A stretch of DNA of 64,000 bases, taken from Tepidanaerobacteraceae bacterium. GTDB taxonomy: Bacteria; Bacillota; Thermosediminibacteria; Thermosediminibacterales; Tepidanaerobacteraceae. This document shows positions 1 through 8,336 of the stretch, piece after piece. The DNA lies in contig JANLFP010000007.1 in the NCBI GenBank assembly GCA_024655905.1, forward strand, positions 1-64,000, written 5' to 3'. A model generated the notes under the pieces. That model worked only from the letters and a program-made list of their open reading frames with translations, made no database searches and was not told the origin of the DNA. Position 1 is the stretch's first letter, and every line of letters starts with the position of its first letter. Both the position numbers and the translations under genes were made by a program.

Positions 1-50
1 TCCGGCTGTTAACCGGAGGGTCGTAGGTTCGAATCCTACTCGGGGAGCCA
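1..50 (+). tRNA. tRNA-Asn (GTT), 3' part only
   Basis: The window begins inside this tRNA. The anticodon arm TCCGG-CTGTTAA-CCGGA is visible at 1-17 and gives anticodon GTT (Asn). The variable loop, the T arm with GGTTCGAATCC, the acceptor 3' strand and an encoded CCA end at 50 follow. The D arm lies to the left of the window. Confidence 0.95.
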
Positions 51-88
51 TTTTTATTTCCATACCCTTTATTTGTATGCCCGTGTAT

Positions 89-503
89 TCAATCAACGGT
101 TAAAGTGAGAGAGGCCGTAATAACATGTGTACGTCCACCATCGATTACATTCGTGTCATAGTCGTCAACAACCACCGAAACTTTTGGGTTAGATCTGGTG
201 GCGTCAGGTTCAAATGCGGTATCAAATGCGGTGAAATGAAAATGGGATATTGTTCAGCTCCTCGCAATTTTTAACTACAGATGCCTTGAATTCCTCCGGT
301 GTCAGCATGTTATTCTCATCAAACTTATCGATAGGCTGCAACGTTAATTCTATATTGTACTGCTGCTCTGCTTCCTCAACGATTTTCTCATACTGAGCAT
401 AGTATTTTTCTTTTTGAGATTTTTCAGCGGCAAATGCTGTTGATATTAAACCCATACCTATAATCACCGTTATGCATAGAAGTATACAAATATATTTTTT
501 CAT
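89..503 (-). pseudogene. small secreted protein, frameshifted near its 3' end
   Basis: The ATG at 503 follows an AGGAGAGG site at about 510-517. An N-terminal signal peptide (KKYICILLCITVIIGMGL, then a cleavage-like AFA-A) precedes a short charged domain. The frame stops at 222. A second frame continues without stops to a TGA at 89-91 and reads like coding sequence (…VSVVVDDYDTNVIDGG…). The break falls in a tandem 12-nt repeat of ACCGCATTTGA(T/A) around 215-240, so slippage is a likely cause. No family is recognised. It lies directly downstream of an R spacer (copy 1) and is the cargo of that module. A sequencing error cannot be excluded. Confidence 0.55.
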
Positions 504-506
504 CAA

Positions 507-929
507 TAATCTTCCTCTCCTTTATTTTTTTGAATCAAATCTTTGGCAGTTGAAAACGAACCCAAAAAATGATTTAATAGAGTTGTAATAGTGGTTATGG
601 GCGGCATTACAGGGGCACGTGATTGTGGGGTCGGTACCCGGTTGGCTGCCAAATCCACTATTACTTTTTTGTTTGCGAGGGCTCCCGGGATAATGGTTAA
701 AAAATCAACAGGCGTCACCTCCCTCTATCACTTTATTTCTAATGCAATTCAAAGGGATGAGTGTTTGCCAAATTATAAATTTATCCCTTCATTTATAACA
801 TTGCATTGGATTGCCAAAATCACACCTTTTTTAAAATTTTTAAGGATCGGTATAAAAGACAATTTTGTTTTCCCTTCCATATTGGGACGGTTACAATGTG
901 AATTATAGTAAAGAGATCGGTAGCAAGAT
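507..929 (-). repeat. R spacer, copy 1 (between DUF6147 remnant and 94-aa secreted gene)
   Basis: About 370 bp here is nearly identical to 3237-3720 and clearly similar to 12536-12919. All three copies have the same orientation: a DUF6147 gene end upstream and a different secreted-protein gene downstream on the minus strand. A perfect 10-bp inverted repeat (GTAATAGTGG / CCACTATTAC) encloses about 60 bp of GC-rich sequence at 585-665. Within it are smaller hairpins (TTGGCTGCCAA, GGGTCGGTACCC). On the plus strand the closing arm is followed by TTTTTTG. Open frames across it exist on both strands. Differences between copies 1 and 2 in the minus frame change the amino acid each time, and copy 3 has a stop there, so a coding role is unlikely. 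Homology runs up to about 30 bp from the cargo start codon. Confidence 0.75.
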
Positions 930-1167
930 TTATTTTGCAATTACAGGGGAAGAAACGACAATCCTGGTTTCCGACCCTCCGTCATTTTCAACGTAAAATT
1001 CAACATAGCTTCGATATTCCGTTCCGGCTGTTCCATAATAGTAGGTATCATAAATATAAGTGCCAGTATTGTAGCGATAATCATCGGTTACCAGCGTATA
1101 TACAGATCGCCAGTAACCATTTCTTTTTGGTTTGAATCTGCAAGGATATAATCCCGAGTTTATCAAC
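930..1167 (-). pseudogene. DUF6147-like gene remnant (5'-truncated, frameshifted)
   Basis: The last 78 or so codons match the protein at 12920-13363 (for example YYGTAGTEYRSYVEFY then ENDGGSET and the C-terminal VVSSPV-AK). Compared with that copy there is one extra A in an A-run near 1128-1134, which breaks the frame between IQTK and RNGYW. The 5' half and signal peptide are missing: homology begins right at the stop codon of the upstream beta-propeller gene (1168-1170). It appears to be the left-over 3' end of a DUF6147 gene at a recombination joint. Confidence 0.7.
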
Positions 1168-2310
1168 TCAATCAAAGCTGACGATATAAAGTTCCGAAGT
1201 ATCCTTGCCGGAATCGGCGCCAGATTCGGCACCTATCAGCAATTCTCCCCCCGGTGAAAAGTCGAAGTGTCTTAAGCCTTCTATCCGGAGAGTATCGCCT
1301 ATCTTCTTGATGCCGTCATCGCTAACCCTATATAGTTCTATATATTTTGCTCTGTCTTCATTACCGCGGACATAGAAATCTATTGCCATTACATTATCCT
1401 TGACCCTGAAAGTGAAAATCTCTAAATACTTTGCCTTGGAATCAGGCAACTGCGGTTTGATTTGCGTGTATTCCCCTGTGTTTATGTCATATACCCCGAA
1501 ATTTGTATTACCCCAAATTCTATAGTTATCCATGTTATCCGAAAAAATCTTGTTGCGGCTGAAAGAAGCAAAGGCCGGGTAATTGAACTTGGATTCGTAT
1601 GTATCCAATTTTCTGCTTTCCAAATCCAGCACCAGGTAAATTCCCTTGTCATCCACATGGTCGGTAAACACAAGCTTGCCGTCGTTCATCTCGGGATAGG
1701 CGTTGTAGTATGAGGGGAATTTAAACTCATAGATGTCTTCCATCGCGTCGGTCTCAAGGTTGTATAGTTTAAGTCTCGCCACTTTCTTTTCGCCATCATA
1801 CGTCGCCCAGCATACATAATCTTTGTACAGATAGGGCGTATCAAGATTTTCAAAGTTGGAGTTCATTTGATATATAACTTTGATATCGTTATCCTGGCGC
1901 CTTTTCCTGTAAACTTTAATTTGTCCCAAGTCCATGGTGGCATCCAGCCATATCATCCACTTTTCGTTCATCATAAGGTTTTGCAGGGCAGATGGCGAGA
2001 ATTCCGTTTCAAACAGGACTTTGTAATCCCCAGTTTTGATGTCGTATTCTATGAGTTTATTTAGAGAACCGTGTTTTTTGTCGTCGGAAATGCAGGCGTA
2101 TATCTTATCGCCTTCCAATTGCGGTGTGATGAAGTGCCGGAAAGGAAATGTTATTTTTTTTACCTGATATCCCGTGACCTCTTTATGCGAATCATCGCTG
2201 CCGGCTGTTTTTAAACCGGTTTTGCCGGGGTATGTTTTTATAAGCAAGACCGAAACCAGTATTATTGACATTGCCAGCATCAGGATAGGAGTAATCAAGT
2301 TCTTTTTCAT
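1168..2310 (-). CDS. membrane-anchored beta-propeller-like protein
   Basis: The protein has 380 residues and an uncleaved signal anchor at residues 5-25 (PILMLAMSIILVSVLLI). The rest is a large extracytoplasmic domain made of repeating four-strand blocks with 'YDIKTGDY', 'YNLETDA', 'LDLESRKL' and 'YDINTGEY'-type turns, typical of beta-propeller/TolB-like proteins. A GGGAGGT site sits 5 nt from the ATG. It follows the C39-like peptidase by about 80 bp and is probably co-transcribed with it. No catalytic residues are evident; a binding or structural role is likely. The stop codon coincides with the joint to the DUF6147 remnant, so a few native C-terminal residues may have been lost. Confidence 0.75.
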   Translation of the reverse strand: MKKNLITPILMLAMSIILVSVLLIKTYPGKTGLKTAGSDDSHKEVTGYQVKKITFPFRHFITPQLEGDKIYACISDDKKHGSLNKLIEYDIKTGDYKVLFETEFSPSALQNLMMNEKWMIWLDATMDLGQIKVYRKRRQDNDIKVIYQMNSNFENLDTPYLYKDYVCWATYDGEKKVARLKLYNLETDAMEDIYEFKFPSYYNAYPEMNDGKLVFTDHVDDKGIYLVLDLESRKLDTYESKFNYPAFASFSRNKIFSDNMDNYRIWGNTNFGVYDINTGEYTQIKPQLPDSKAKYLEIFTFRVKDNVMAIDFYVRGNEDRAKYIELYRVSDDGIKKIGDTLRIEGLRHFDFSPGGELLIGAESGADSGKDTSELYIVSFD

Positions 2311-2388
2311 ATTTACCTCCCAAACTATTGGGCGGAGTTTGACGGTAAAGCCGTCAAACTCCCCCTGTCCATTGTTATAAATGTTTTT

Positions 2389-3198
2389 TCAATAAAGCAT
2401 AACTTTGTTGCCACTACCACTGTCTTCCACTGCACAAACCGCATCAAATATCTCATTTAGAGGATCCCATCTGGAACCACCATATTTTTCTTCTCTCCAG
2501 TCAGGGTCCACATCTCTGATCCTCTTCTCTCCGGTGGCGTATTCATAGTAATATCCTGATACGGTCACATAATGGTGACCTCCTTTTCCTTCATATCTTG
2601 ATAGTTCACTTCTTTCGATCAATAATATGGGAGCGCTCGAACGATTAGACAGTGAAGATATGATTCTGCGTTCCAAGAGATCTTTGGAACCATCAATATC
2701 GGCTGCTACGTATTTGCCAAAATCGTATGTCTTTGCGTATGCATTTATGGCTTTTTTAAGACTTTCAGTCCAGGCGCCCTCTTTCGTGGTATTGGATTTC
2801 TTGGCTAAGGTCGATTGACTTGGAAGTTTTTCTGAAGAATCACTCTCGCGTTTGTGGAAGCTCAAGCTCTGCTGCACACTGGCCGGTCCGCACCAATAAG
2901 TCGTTTCCTGGGGCAAATATGATACACGAATGGTATAGCGTTCAACATCGTCAATTCCCTTCGTTCTTTGTCCCCTGTTTTCCTCCATCCACTTGAGTAT
3001 TTGGGCGTCTTTTTCTTTTGCCTCTCTTTCTGTCTGCATGGCATCTTCTTGGGTATAATCCGCAGGGGGGTTATCCCTTGCTCCTTTACCGTCCGAAGAA
3101 TCCATATCATATTCAACATCAAAAGTAGCAGCAAAGGCCATTGTACAAAGGCAGATTATTATAGTGACCATAATAAGAAAATTGACTGTTTTTTTCAT
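2389..3198 (-). CDS. secreted C39-like cysteine peptidase
   Basis: The protein has 269 residues with a signal peptide (residues 3-23, ending AFA-A), a charged linker (about 30-80) and a papain-like C39 domain. The candidate catalytic residues are Cys in TYWCGPASVQQSL (about residue 102), His in GGHHYVTVSG, and Asp in IRDVDPDW. This Cys/His/Asp order matches C39-like bacterial peptidases of the peptidase_C39_2 type, which act outside the cell rather than within an ABC exporter. An AGGAGG site precedes the ATG. It is the first gene after R spacer copy 2 and the beta-propeller gene follows. The substrate is unknown. Confidence 0.8.
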   Translation of the reverse strand: MKKTVNFLIMVTIIICLCTMAFAATFDVEYDMDSSDGKGARDNPPADYTQEDAMQTEREAKEKDAQILKWMEENRGQRTKGIDDVERYTIRVSYLPQETTYWCGPASVQQSLSFHKRESDSSEKLPSQSTLAKKSNTTKEGAWTESLKKAINAYAKTYDFGKYVAADIDGSKDLLERRIISSLSNRSSAPILLIERSELSRYEGKGGHHYVTVSGYYYEYATGEKRIRDVDPDWREEKYGGSRWDPLNEIFDAVCAVEDSGSGNKVMLY

Positions 3199-3236
3199 AT
3201 CGGTTTCCTCCTGTAATTTTTAAGATGAAATTTTTT

Positions 3237-3720
3237 CACTTGAATACGAACCCAAAAAATGGTTTAATGGAGTTGTAATAGTGATTATGGGCGGCATTAC
3301 AGGGGCACGTGATTGTGGGGTCGGTACCCGGCTGGCTGCCAAATCCACTATTACTTTTTTGTTTGCGGGGGCTCCCGGGATAATGGTTAAAAAATCAACA
3401 GGCGTCACCTCCCTCTATCACTTTATTTCTAATGCAATTCAAAGGGATGAGTGTTTGCCAAATTATAAATTTATCCCTTCATTTATAACATTGCATTGGA
3501 TTGCCAAAATCACACATTTTTTAAAAATTTTTTTTAAGGATCGCTATAAAAAACAATTTTGGCTTTTTCTTACATATTGGCCGGTTACAAATCTGGCTTG
3601 TAGTAAAGAGAGAGGTATAAATTTTAAAGAAAGTAACCGATTAAATTTTCTTATAAAACGTAAGGGAAGCCGTATTATCGTTCATTAGATGATATTACGG
3701 TTTTTCCGGTAGCAAGATTT
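3237..3720 (-). repeat. R spacer, copy 2 (with ~95-bp extra segment)
   Basis: This second copy of the R spacer differs from copy 1 by only a few substitutions over 3240-3600, including a perfect match of the GTAATAGTGG/CCACTATTAC arms apart from one GTGG to GTGA change. Compared with copy 1 it carries about 95 extra bases at 3620-3710. The extra part contains an imperfect inverted repeat around TATTATCGTTCATTAGATGATATTA. It sits immediately upstream of the C39-like peptidase gene. Confidence 0.75.
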
Positions 3721-3778
3721 ATTTTGCAGTTACAGGGGAAGAAACGACAATCTTGGTTTCTGACCCTCCGTCATTTTC
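3719..3778 (-). pseudogene. DUF6147-like gene remnant (last ~19 codons)
   Basis: Only the extreme 3' end of a DUF6147-like gene remains, encoding ENDGGSETKIVVSSPVTAK and the stop. It is nearly identical to the ends of the copies at 930 and 12920. Homology stops abruptly where the REP-like repeat at 3790 begins, so the rest of this copy was removed or replaced at that element. Confidence 0.7.
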
Positions 3779-3789
3779 TAAAAGCGCCT

Positions 3790-3872
3790 CATATGGGGAC
3801 GGACCTTATTCGTCAACATCTTGAAATGGGGACGAGACATATGCTGACAATTTAGGTACGTCCCTATTCGTC
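3790..3872. repeat. REP-like repeat, copy 1 (ATATGGGGACGGACC type)
   Basis: This stretch of about 83 bp recurs almost unchanged at 9879-9962. It contains GGGGACGGACC and GGGGACGAGAC on one side and ACGTCCC on the other, so it can fold back on itself. TCCCTATTCG is tandemly duplicated just after it. GGGGACGG-type sequences like this resemble the REP sequences that accompany TnpA-REP (Y1) transposases; no such transposase is in the window. Confidence 0.6.
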
Positions 3873-3888
3873 CCTATTCGTCACCAGT

Positions 3889-4138
3889 TATCAAATGGAG
3901 CATGATGATGACTTCACACAGGAGCTAATAGAAAGACTGATATATGCCATTCACAAGGCTGCCGAAAAAGCAGAAAATGACAGTAGTATATACAATTTTA
4001 TCAGGCTACTCCGAAGCCGAAACGGCAAAGAAGATGGGGATATCCCATCAAGCAGTGCATAAGTTAAAACAAAGAGCATTGGAGAATTTGAGAAAAGAGT
4101 ATTTAAAGGATGAGTATTGGAAAATGAAGGACGATTAA
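3889..4138 (+). pseudogene. sigma-70 region 4 remnant
   Basis: The open part from 3944 encodes RLPKKQKMTVVYTILSGYSE then ETAKKMGISHQAVHKLKQRALENLRK, a sigma-factor region 4 helix-turn-helix. The residues before it (FTQELIERLIYAIHK) lie in the neighbouring frame; deleting one G near 3957-3958 would join them as …IYAIHKLPKKQK…. The 5' half, including regions 2 and 3, is absent, and the REP-like repeat lies immediately upstream. It is probably a dead sigma gene cut off by that element. Confidence 0.65.
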
Positions 4139-4456
4139 ATTCATGCCATATTAAACGAATTTTAAAAGCTTAAATATTTTTTTATTTTTTTTGTAAAGGG
4201 GTTGCTATTTTTAGATGTGAATGTAATTTTATATAGTAGAGGGAAAAATTTAGGGAAAGAGGGTGGTTCCGTTGGGCGATTATCTTTAAAGTTAATATCT
4301 CCGGTTGATTCTTAACATAGGGATGCAGAAAATCATGGTTTTGGATTCGAAAAATATAGTTGACAATATAGAAAATATCATATTATAGATATGAAGTTAA
4401 AGGTTTAAAGGTTACCTTTATTAACCTTAATACATTACAAAAGGAGTTTTTAGAAT
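4139..4456. other. AT-rich intergenic stretch
   Basis: No gene is visible. The stretch has runs of A and T and a GGTGGTT-containing segment near 4262. It ends in the promoter and leader of the secreted gene at 4457. Confidence 0.5.
4360..4389 (+). promoter_or_regulatory. sigma-A type promoter for the gene at 4457
   Basis: TTGACA at 4360-4365 and TATAGA at 4384-4389 are separated by 18 bp. The start codon is about 68 bp downstream, with an AAAGGAG ribosome-binding site at 4440-4446. Confidence 0.6.
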
Positions 4457-5076
4457 ATGAGAAAATTAAAGAAAAAGCTATTGACATCTTTGGTAATTGT
4501 TAGTCTGATAATAAGTTGTATTCCATTCAACTCATTTGCTAGTGAAATTTCAACTAAGGAAACATATGCATCTAAAGAACTAGGTGTCATTTTTGAAAGA
4601 ATTGTTAAAGAAGACAAAGTTACTGTAAATATTAAATCACCTGATGGAACAATTATTCATACACTTATAGATTATGCTGGAAAAACTTATTTAGATGGAA
4701 ATGTAATTTCCGGTAATAATCATAGGAATATTAATGAACTTGATGTTGATGCCTTAAAGGCAGCTTTGACATCTAGTAGCAGTATTGATTGGGGGCCATG
4801 GCAAACTAGCACAATAGCAACTATTAAAACAGGTGGGTAGTAATAGCAGGTCTAATAGCACTTTACGCTGGATGGTGCCCATTAGGTGTAATAGCTGCTA
4901 TTGCTACTGCTACTGCCGGTATGTATGAAGAAATTAAAATTACAGTCAAGATTAGATATGGATCAGACGATGAATATTTTTACTATCAAAGATATACATA
5001 TTTCTATGGTGATGGTGATTTAATAACCGTTCCTGCAAATCCATTTTATGATACTGGGAAAGAGCCTTTAGAGTAG
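4457..5076 (+). pseudogene. secreted bacteriocin-like protein (geobacillin-26-like?), frameshifted
   Basis: The first frame (4457-4840) encodes a signal peptide (KKLLTSLVIVSLIISCIPF, cleavage near SFA-S) and about 100 residues ending WGPWQTSTIATIKTGG. A +1 shift near 4832-4840 opens a second frame that runs to 5076. It encodes a glycine/alanine-rich hydrophobic stretch (VIAGLIALYAG, then PLGVIAAIATATAG), followed by a Tyr-rich tail (DDEYFYYQRYTYFYGDGD). The two parts together give about 206 residues. A leader, a soluble middle, then a Gly/Ala-rich membrane-seeking segment is the arrangement I associate with geobacillin-26-type bacteriocins; this is a resemblance in layout, not a proven homology. 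The gene is much more AT-rich than the core genome, which suggests transfer. No immunity gene is evident. Confidence 0.5.
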
Positions 5077-5444
5077 ATTTAAATGAAGTCGTCTAACTTT
5101 GTTAGTTTGGTTTAAAATCGAATATATTGTAACTTGAATTTTAAGAAATTTGATTTTACTGTAAAAAACCTAACGAAGGTGATATGTAACGGTCAAAGGC
5201 ACCATAAAATGAGGTTTAGCCGCTCTTAAGTCCGGAACAAGCGAAGCAGGGGCGGCATGCACGGATGCATGCCGCCCGGCACCTGAGGCAGGACGCCGGC
5301 CAGCGGGCATCCATGCCCGCTGCTTCCCTCGGGTACCCACCGAAGGTGGGTGTTGTTCTAAACTCAAGAGCGGCGACGGCCTCGCTAAACGGTGCGCTTA
5401 GCCATCTCCGGCCGCCAACTTAGTTTTTACACCGAAATCAAATT
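5077..5444. other. intergenic region carrying a GC-rich structured element
   Basis: AT-rich sequence up to 5210 gives way to the GC-rich hairpin element described separately. The left end of the IS1182-type element follows at 5445. No convincing gene is present; open frames across the hairpins are by-products of the palindromes. Confidence 0.6.
5211..5390 (+). ncRNA. GC-rich multi-hairpin element (possible structured RNA)
   Basis: An abrupt GC-rich island of about 180 bp lies in AT-rich flanks. Its ends pair: GTTTAGCCGCTCTT at 5213-5226 with AAGAGCGG and GCTAAAC at 5365-5389. Inside are three strong hairpins: GGCGGCATGC/GCATGCCGCC (5251-5276), CAGCGGGCAT/ATGCCCGCTG (5301-5322) and ACCCACC/GGTGGGT (about 5335-5351). 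It begins just after AAAATGA. Size, closed-stem architecture and the ATGA boundary recall ORF-less HEARO/omega-RNA-type elements, but I cannot confirm that family by eye. Strand is uncertain. Confidence 0.4.
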
Positions 5445-5604
5445 TGATTCCAGTGTAAAAATCCTGTTTTTATACCCCTTTATCCGAACCTTGAAAACTT
5501 CACAAGGTATAAACTGGAAAATATTTTTAGCTTCGAGAATAACTTTTGCTATATTCACCTCTAATATCCGGTATTTTACTACCCTTTCCGGGACCTTTTA
5601 TCAT

Positions 5605-6963
5605 TTATTGGCTTAAAATAGGCAGACTTATCCCTGTATCTTGAGGCATAAGTTTTTTGGTCTGCTCTATCATGTAATTTGCAAACCTCTTGAAGTTATG
5701 GGCTAATACCTTGAAGCCTACAACCATGTTACATTTTACAAAACCTCTTACTTTGAGTTTGCCAAGCTGGTGTCCACGCTTTAATGCCGAGTTGGTCCCT
5801 TCTATGGCTGCTCTCATGCTGGTGTTTTCTTTGCGGCATTCTTCGATTTTTTGACGCTGTCTTGCTGTTTCTATGGCTTTTAGATTTATACGGACTACAT
5901 AATCTTTCTTCTGCTTTTTGCAGTAACAGTCTTGTCTATGTTTACATGCATCGCATATATTCAAAGCAAAATGAGCCACTGTCTGACCTTTGGTGATGCC
6001 AGTGTGGATAGGGGCCATGCCTTCAGGGCATTTTGTTATTATGTTGGTGGATTCATCTATTTCAAACTGTGTTATGGATAATGTCTTTTGAGGTTTTTTG
6101 CCGTTGAGGTTGGTGAAGTGAAGTTCAATTTCATTTTCTTTACCTTTTTCGATTACTTCAGGACAGTAGTATCCTCCATCAAAATAAAGGTGTTTGCAGT
6201 CGGTGTTTTCTTTGATAACGGGTATTCTTTCCTGACCTACTTCTGCATCGCTTTTGATGTTTTGATCTGTCTTGTAGTCTGTGATCATCTGAAATGGATT
6301 GTTCTTTGAACAGGTTTCTGTAATGGTTAGTGTGTATCCGCTTTGGGCCTTTTCTCCCTTTTTCCTGTATGTGGCATCTTCATCATAGGCCGACTGCAGG
6401 GAGTTGGTGGGTATGTTTTTATTGTCTTTGGCTTTGAGTTTGTTTTTTTGTTCATCAAATACGGATTGTTCTGATATGAATCTTGTGAGTATCCTCAAGG
6501 TATCGGGATCTTTTATTTCAGGAGCTTTTTCTTCTATGATGTTCTTTATATCAAAGCATAGATTTAAGAGCATATCCAGTTTGCTTTCATTTTCCGACGG
6601 TTTTGCTCTGTAGATTATGTCTGTTTTGAATTCGGGTTTTAAGACTTCTTTGAGGTTTGGTGTAAGAATGTCTTCAGGTACTGATTTTACTGCCCTTTCC
6701 AAAACATCAAAGGCTAATGCTATTCTTCCGGCTTTTTTGATGTTTGACATGAACATGGTGGAGTCCATGCGCTGTTCTTCGGTGGATATGCCGGCTTCTT
6801 TGATGAAGTTTTTGGTAAGGTTTAAAAAGGAGGCAAAGATTAAATCTTCCTGTTCAGGGTGTTGTACAAGATAGCGATATACTCTTGCTCTAAAGTCATA
6901 TAGAGTTTTTTCCGCCAGGTTTAGATCACCCAGGACGCGGATTCCTACTGCATAATTTACAAG
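5605..6963 (-). pseudogene. IS1182-type transposase, C-terminal part
   Basis: The frame is open from the insertion joint at 6963 (reading LVNYAVGIRVLGDLNLAEKT…) through MDSTMFMSN to the stop at 5605. It contains the DDE-type core seen in IS1182 transposases, including the MDST motif and a Cys-rich zinc-like insert (CDACKHRQDCYC). The C-terminal EGTNSALKRGHQLGKLKVRG…VGFKVLAHNFKR is also typical. The N-terminal 93 codons lie at 8337-8616, beyond the nested element. Coding content is otherwise intact, so the break is recent and due only to the insertion. Confidence 0.85.
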
Positions 6964-8336
6964 CTATAGAAGAGAAGAAACGGTTCCAATAAATTCCATG
7001 AAGGAAAAAATACAAAAAAATAGAGACAAACTTCACTTTCTGTGATATAAATAAGTTCCGTCACAAAACTTATACACAGGAGTGAAGTAAATGTCTCATA
7101 AGAAAATAATAGCAGAAAACTCAACGATTTTCAATTACCTTTTGAAATTAAATTTTAAACTTTACTTCACTATTCCTGTTTTAAATCATATAGCAGAATT
7201 TCTTTGCGCGTCAGTGCAAAAAGGCTATGATGGAAGCGTTAAAGACATTGTCACTTTAAGCTTGGCAAATTGCCATAGAACTACTTTTGGTAAATTCTTA
7301 AGCCAGGGTGTTTTGAATATGGAATATGCATGGAGAGCCATCAGAAGAGAAGTTATTCGTGTTATTTATCACTATTCCCAAAATCAAGCTGCTCCTATAT
7401 TTGCAATTTTTGATGATACTATTGCAGAAAAGACCAAGCCTTCGTCACAGGCAAAATCTCCAATTCAAGCAACGAGTTATCATCAGTCCCATCTTAAAAG
7501 AAAACAGGTTTGGGGTCATCAGCTTCTTGCCGTGGTTCTTTCATGCGATGATAAAATACTGCCTTATTGTGTTGAGCGTTACAGAAAAGGCTACAAAACC
7601 AAGATAGAAAGAATTTGTGAAATTGTGGCTACCTATCCAATACCGAAAGGACCGGCTTATGGTCTGTGCGACTCCTGGTATACTAATGAAAAAGTAATTA
7701 ACGCTCATTTTAAAAGGGGGTATCATCTCATTGGTGCACTAAAAACCAACCGTATTATCTATCCACAAGGCATCCGTATCCAGATTAAAGATTTTGCTCA
7801 AAAATATATTGAAAGGAACGATGTTCACCCCGTTACAGTGAACGGTTCTACATATTTGGCATATCGATACGAAGGAGCCTTAAATGACATAGATAATGCT
7901 GTAGTTTTACTATGCTGGCATGAAAGCGCATTTAAAAAATCTGGTACCTTACATGCATTTTTGTGTACCGATACTGAATTAGATACCCAGACGATCCTTG
8001 AATATTACAGCAAACGCTGGCCGATTGAGATTTTTTTCAGGCAGACCAAGAATAATCTTGGCTTGAATACTTACCGAGTACGTTCCGCCAAGTCAATCGA
8101 CAGGATTCTTCTTCTAATAGCGCTAACGTATTTGTTCTGTACTATGAGAACAGGTTCTTTTTGCTGTCTTGGTGAAAGTCTCATCTCTATCAGGAAAGAA
8201 ATCAAACGGCAAAGGGTTCAGTGGGTTTATCAAAGTGCTCAAAACAAAGTCCCTATTGAAGCTGTTTTTAAACATATTGCATAGTTATTGTAATTATAAA
8301 TTACCAGTATCTGTAATTAAATTTTCTCATCTATAG
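6964..8336 (+). mobile_element. IS4-family insertion sequence nested in the IS1182-type element
   Basis: The element has imperfect terminal inverted repeats (CTATAGAAGAGAAGAAA left; CTATAGATGAGAAAATT as reverse complement on the right) and a 7-bp target duplication TTACAAG at 6957-6963 and 8337-8343. It is 1373 bp long and carries one transposase gene. Removing the element and one TTACAAG restores the IS1182 reading frame (…NYLVNYAVG…), which confirms the boundaries. Confidence 0.9.
7091..8284 (+). CDS. IS4-family DDE transposase
   Basis: The 397-residue protein is apparently intact. The DDE acidic residues are visible as IFDDTIAEK (about residue 115), GLCDSWYTN (about 197) and the C-terminal Glu. 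The YREK signature of IS4-family enzymes is exact: YYSKRWPIEIFFRQTK has Y-x2-R-x3-E-x6-K. An AGGAG site lies 8 nt from the ATG. The gene is oriented against the interrupted IS1182 transposase. Confidence 0.92.
   Translation: MSHKKIIAENSTIFNYLLKLNFKLYFTIPVLNHIAEFLCASVQKGYDGSVKDIVTLSLANCHRTTFGKFLSQGVLNMEYAWRAIRREVIRVIYHYSQNQAAPIFAIFDDTIAEKTKPSSQAKSPIQATSYHQSHLKRKQVWGHQLLAVVLSCDDKILPYCVERYRKGYKTKIERICEIVATYPIPKGPAYGLCDSWYTNEKVINAHFKRGYHLIGALKTNRIIYPQGIRIQIKDFAQKYIERNDVHPVTVNGSTYLAYRYEGALNDIDNAVVLLCWHESAFKKSGTLHAFLCTDTELDTQTILEYYSKRWPIEIFFRQTKNNLGLNTYRVRSAKSIDRILLLIALTYLFCTMRTGSFCCLGESLISIRKEIKRQRVQWVYQSAQNKVPIEAVFKHIA

Noticed and set aside
503-718. 71-codon minus-strand frame (and its plus-strand partner 591-908) within R spacer copy 1, conserved in copy 2
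   Set aside because: Copy differences in the minus frame all change the amino acid, copy 3 has a stop, and the apparent start overlaps its own ribosome-binding-like site. The conservation looks structural or due to recent duplication.
585-800. Possible c-di-GMP riboswitch in the R spacer (GGCAGCCAACCGGGTACCG looks similar to part of the GEMM motif)
   Set aside because: The other conserved GEMM blocks (GGCAAAC and GACGCAAAGCC) are missing at the right distance on the strand of the cargo gene.
5170-5367. 65-codon minus-strand frame over the GC-rich island
   Set aside because: It consists of translated palindromes, lacks a ribosome-binding site and has a composition unlike genes here.
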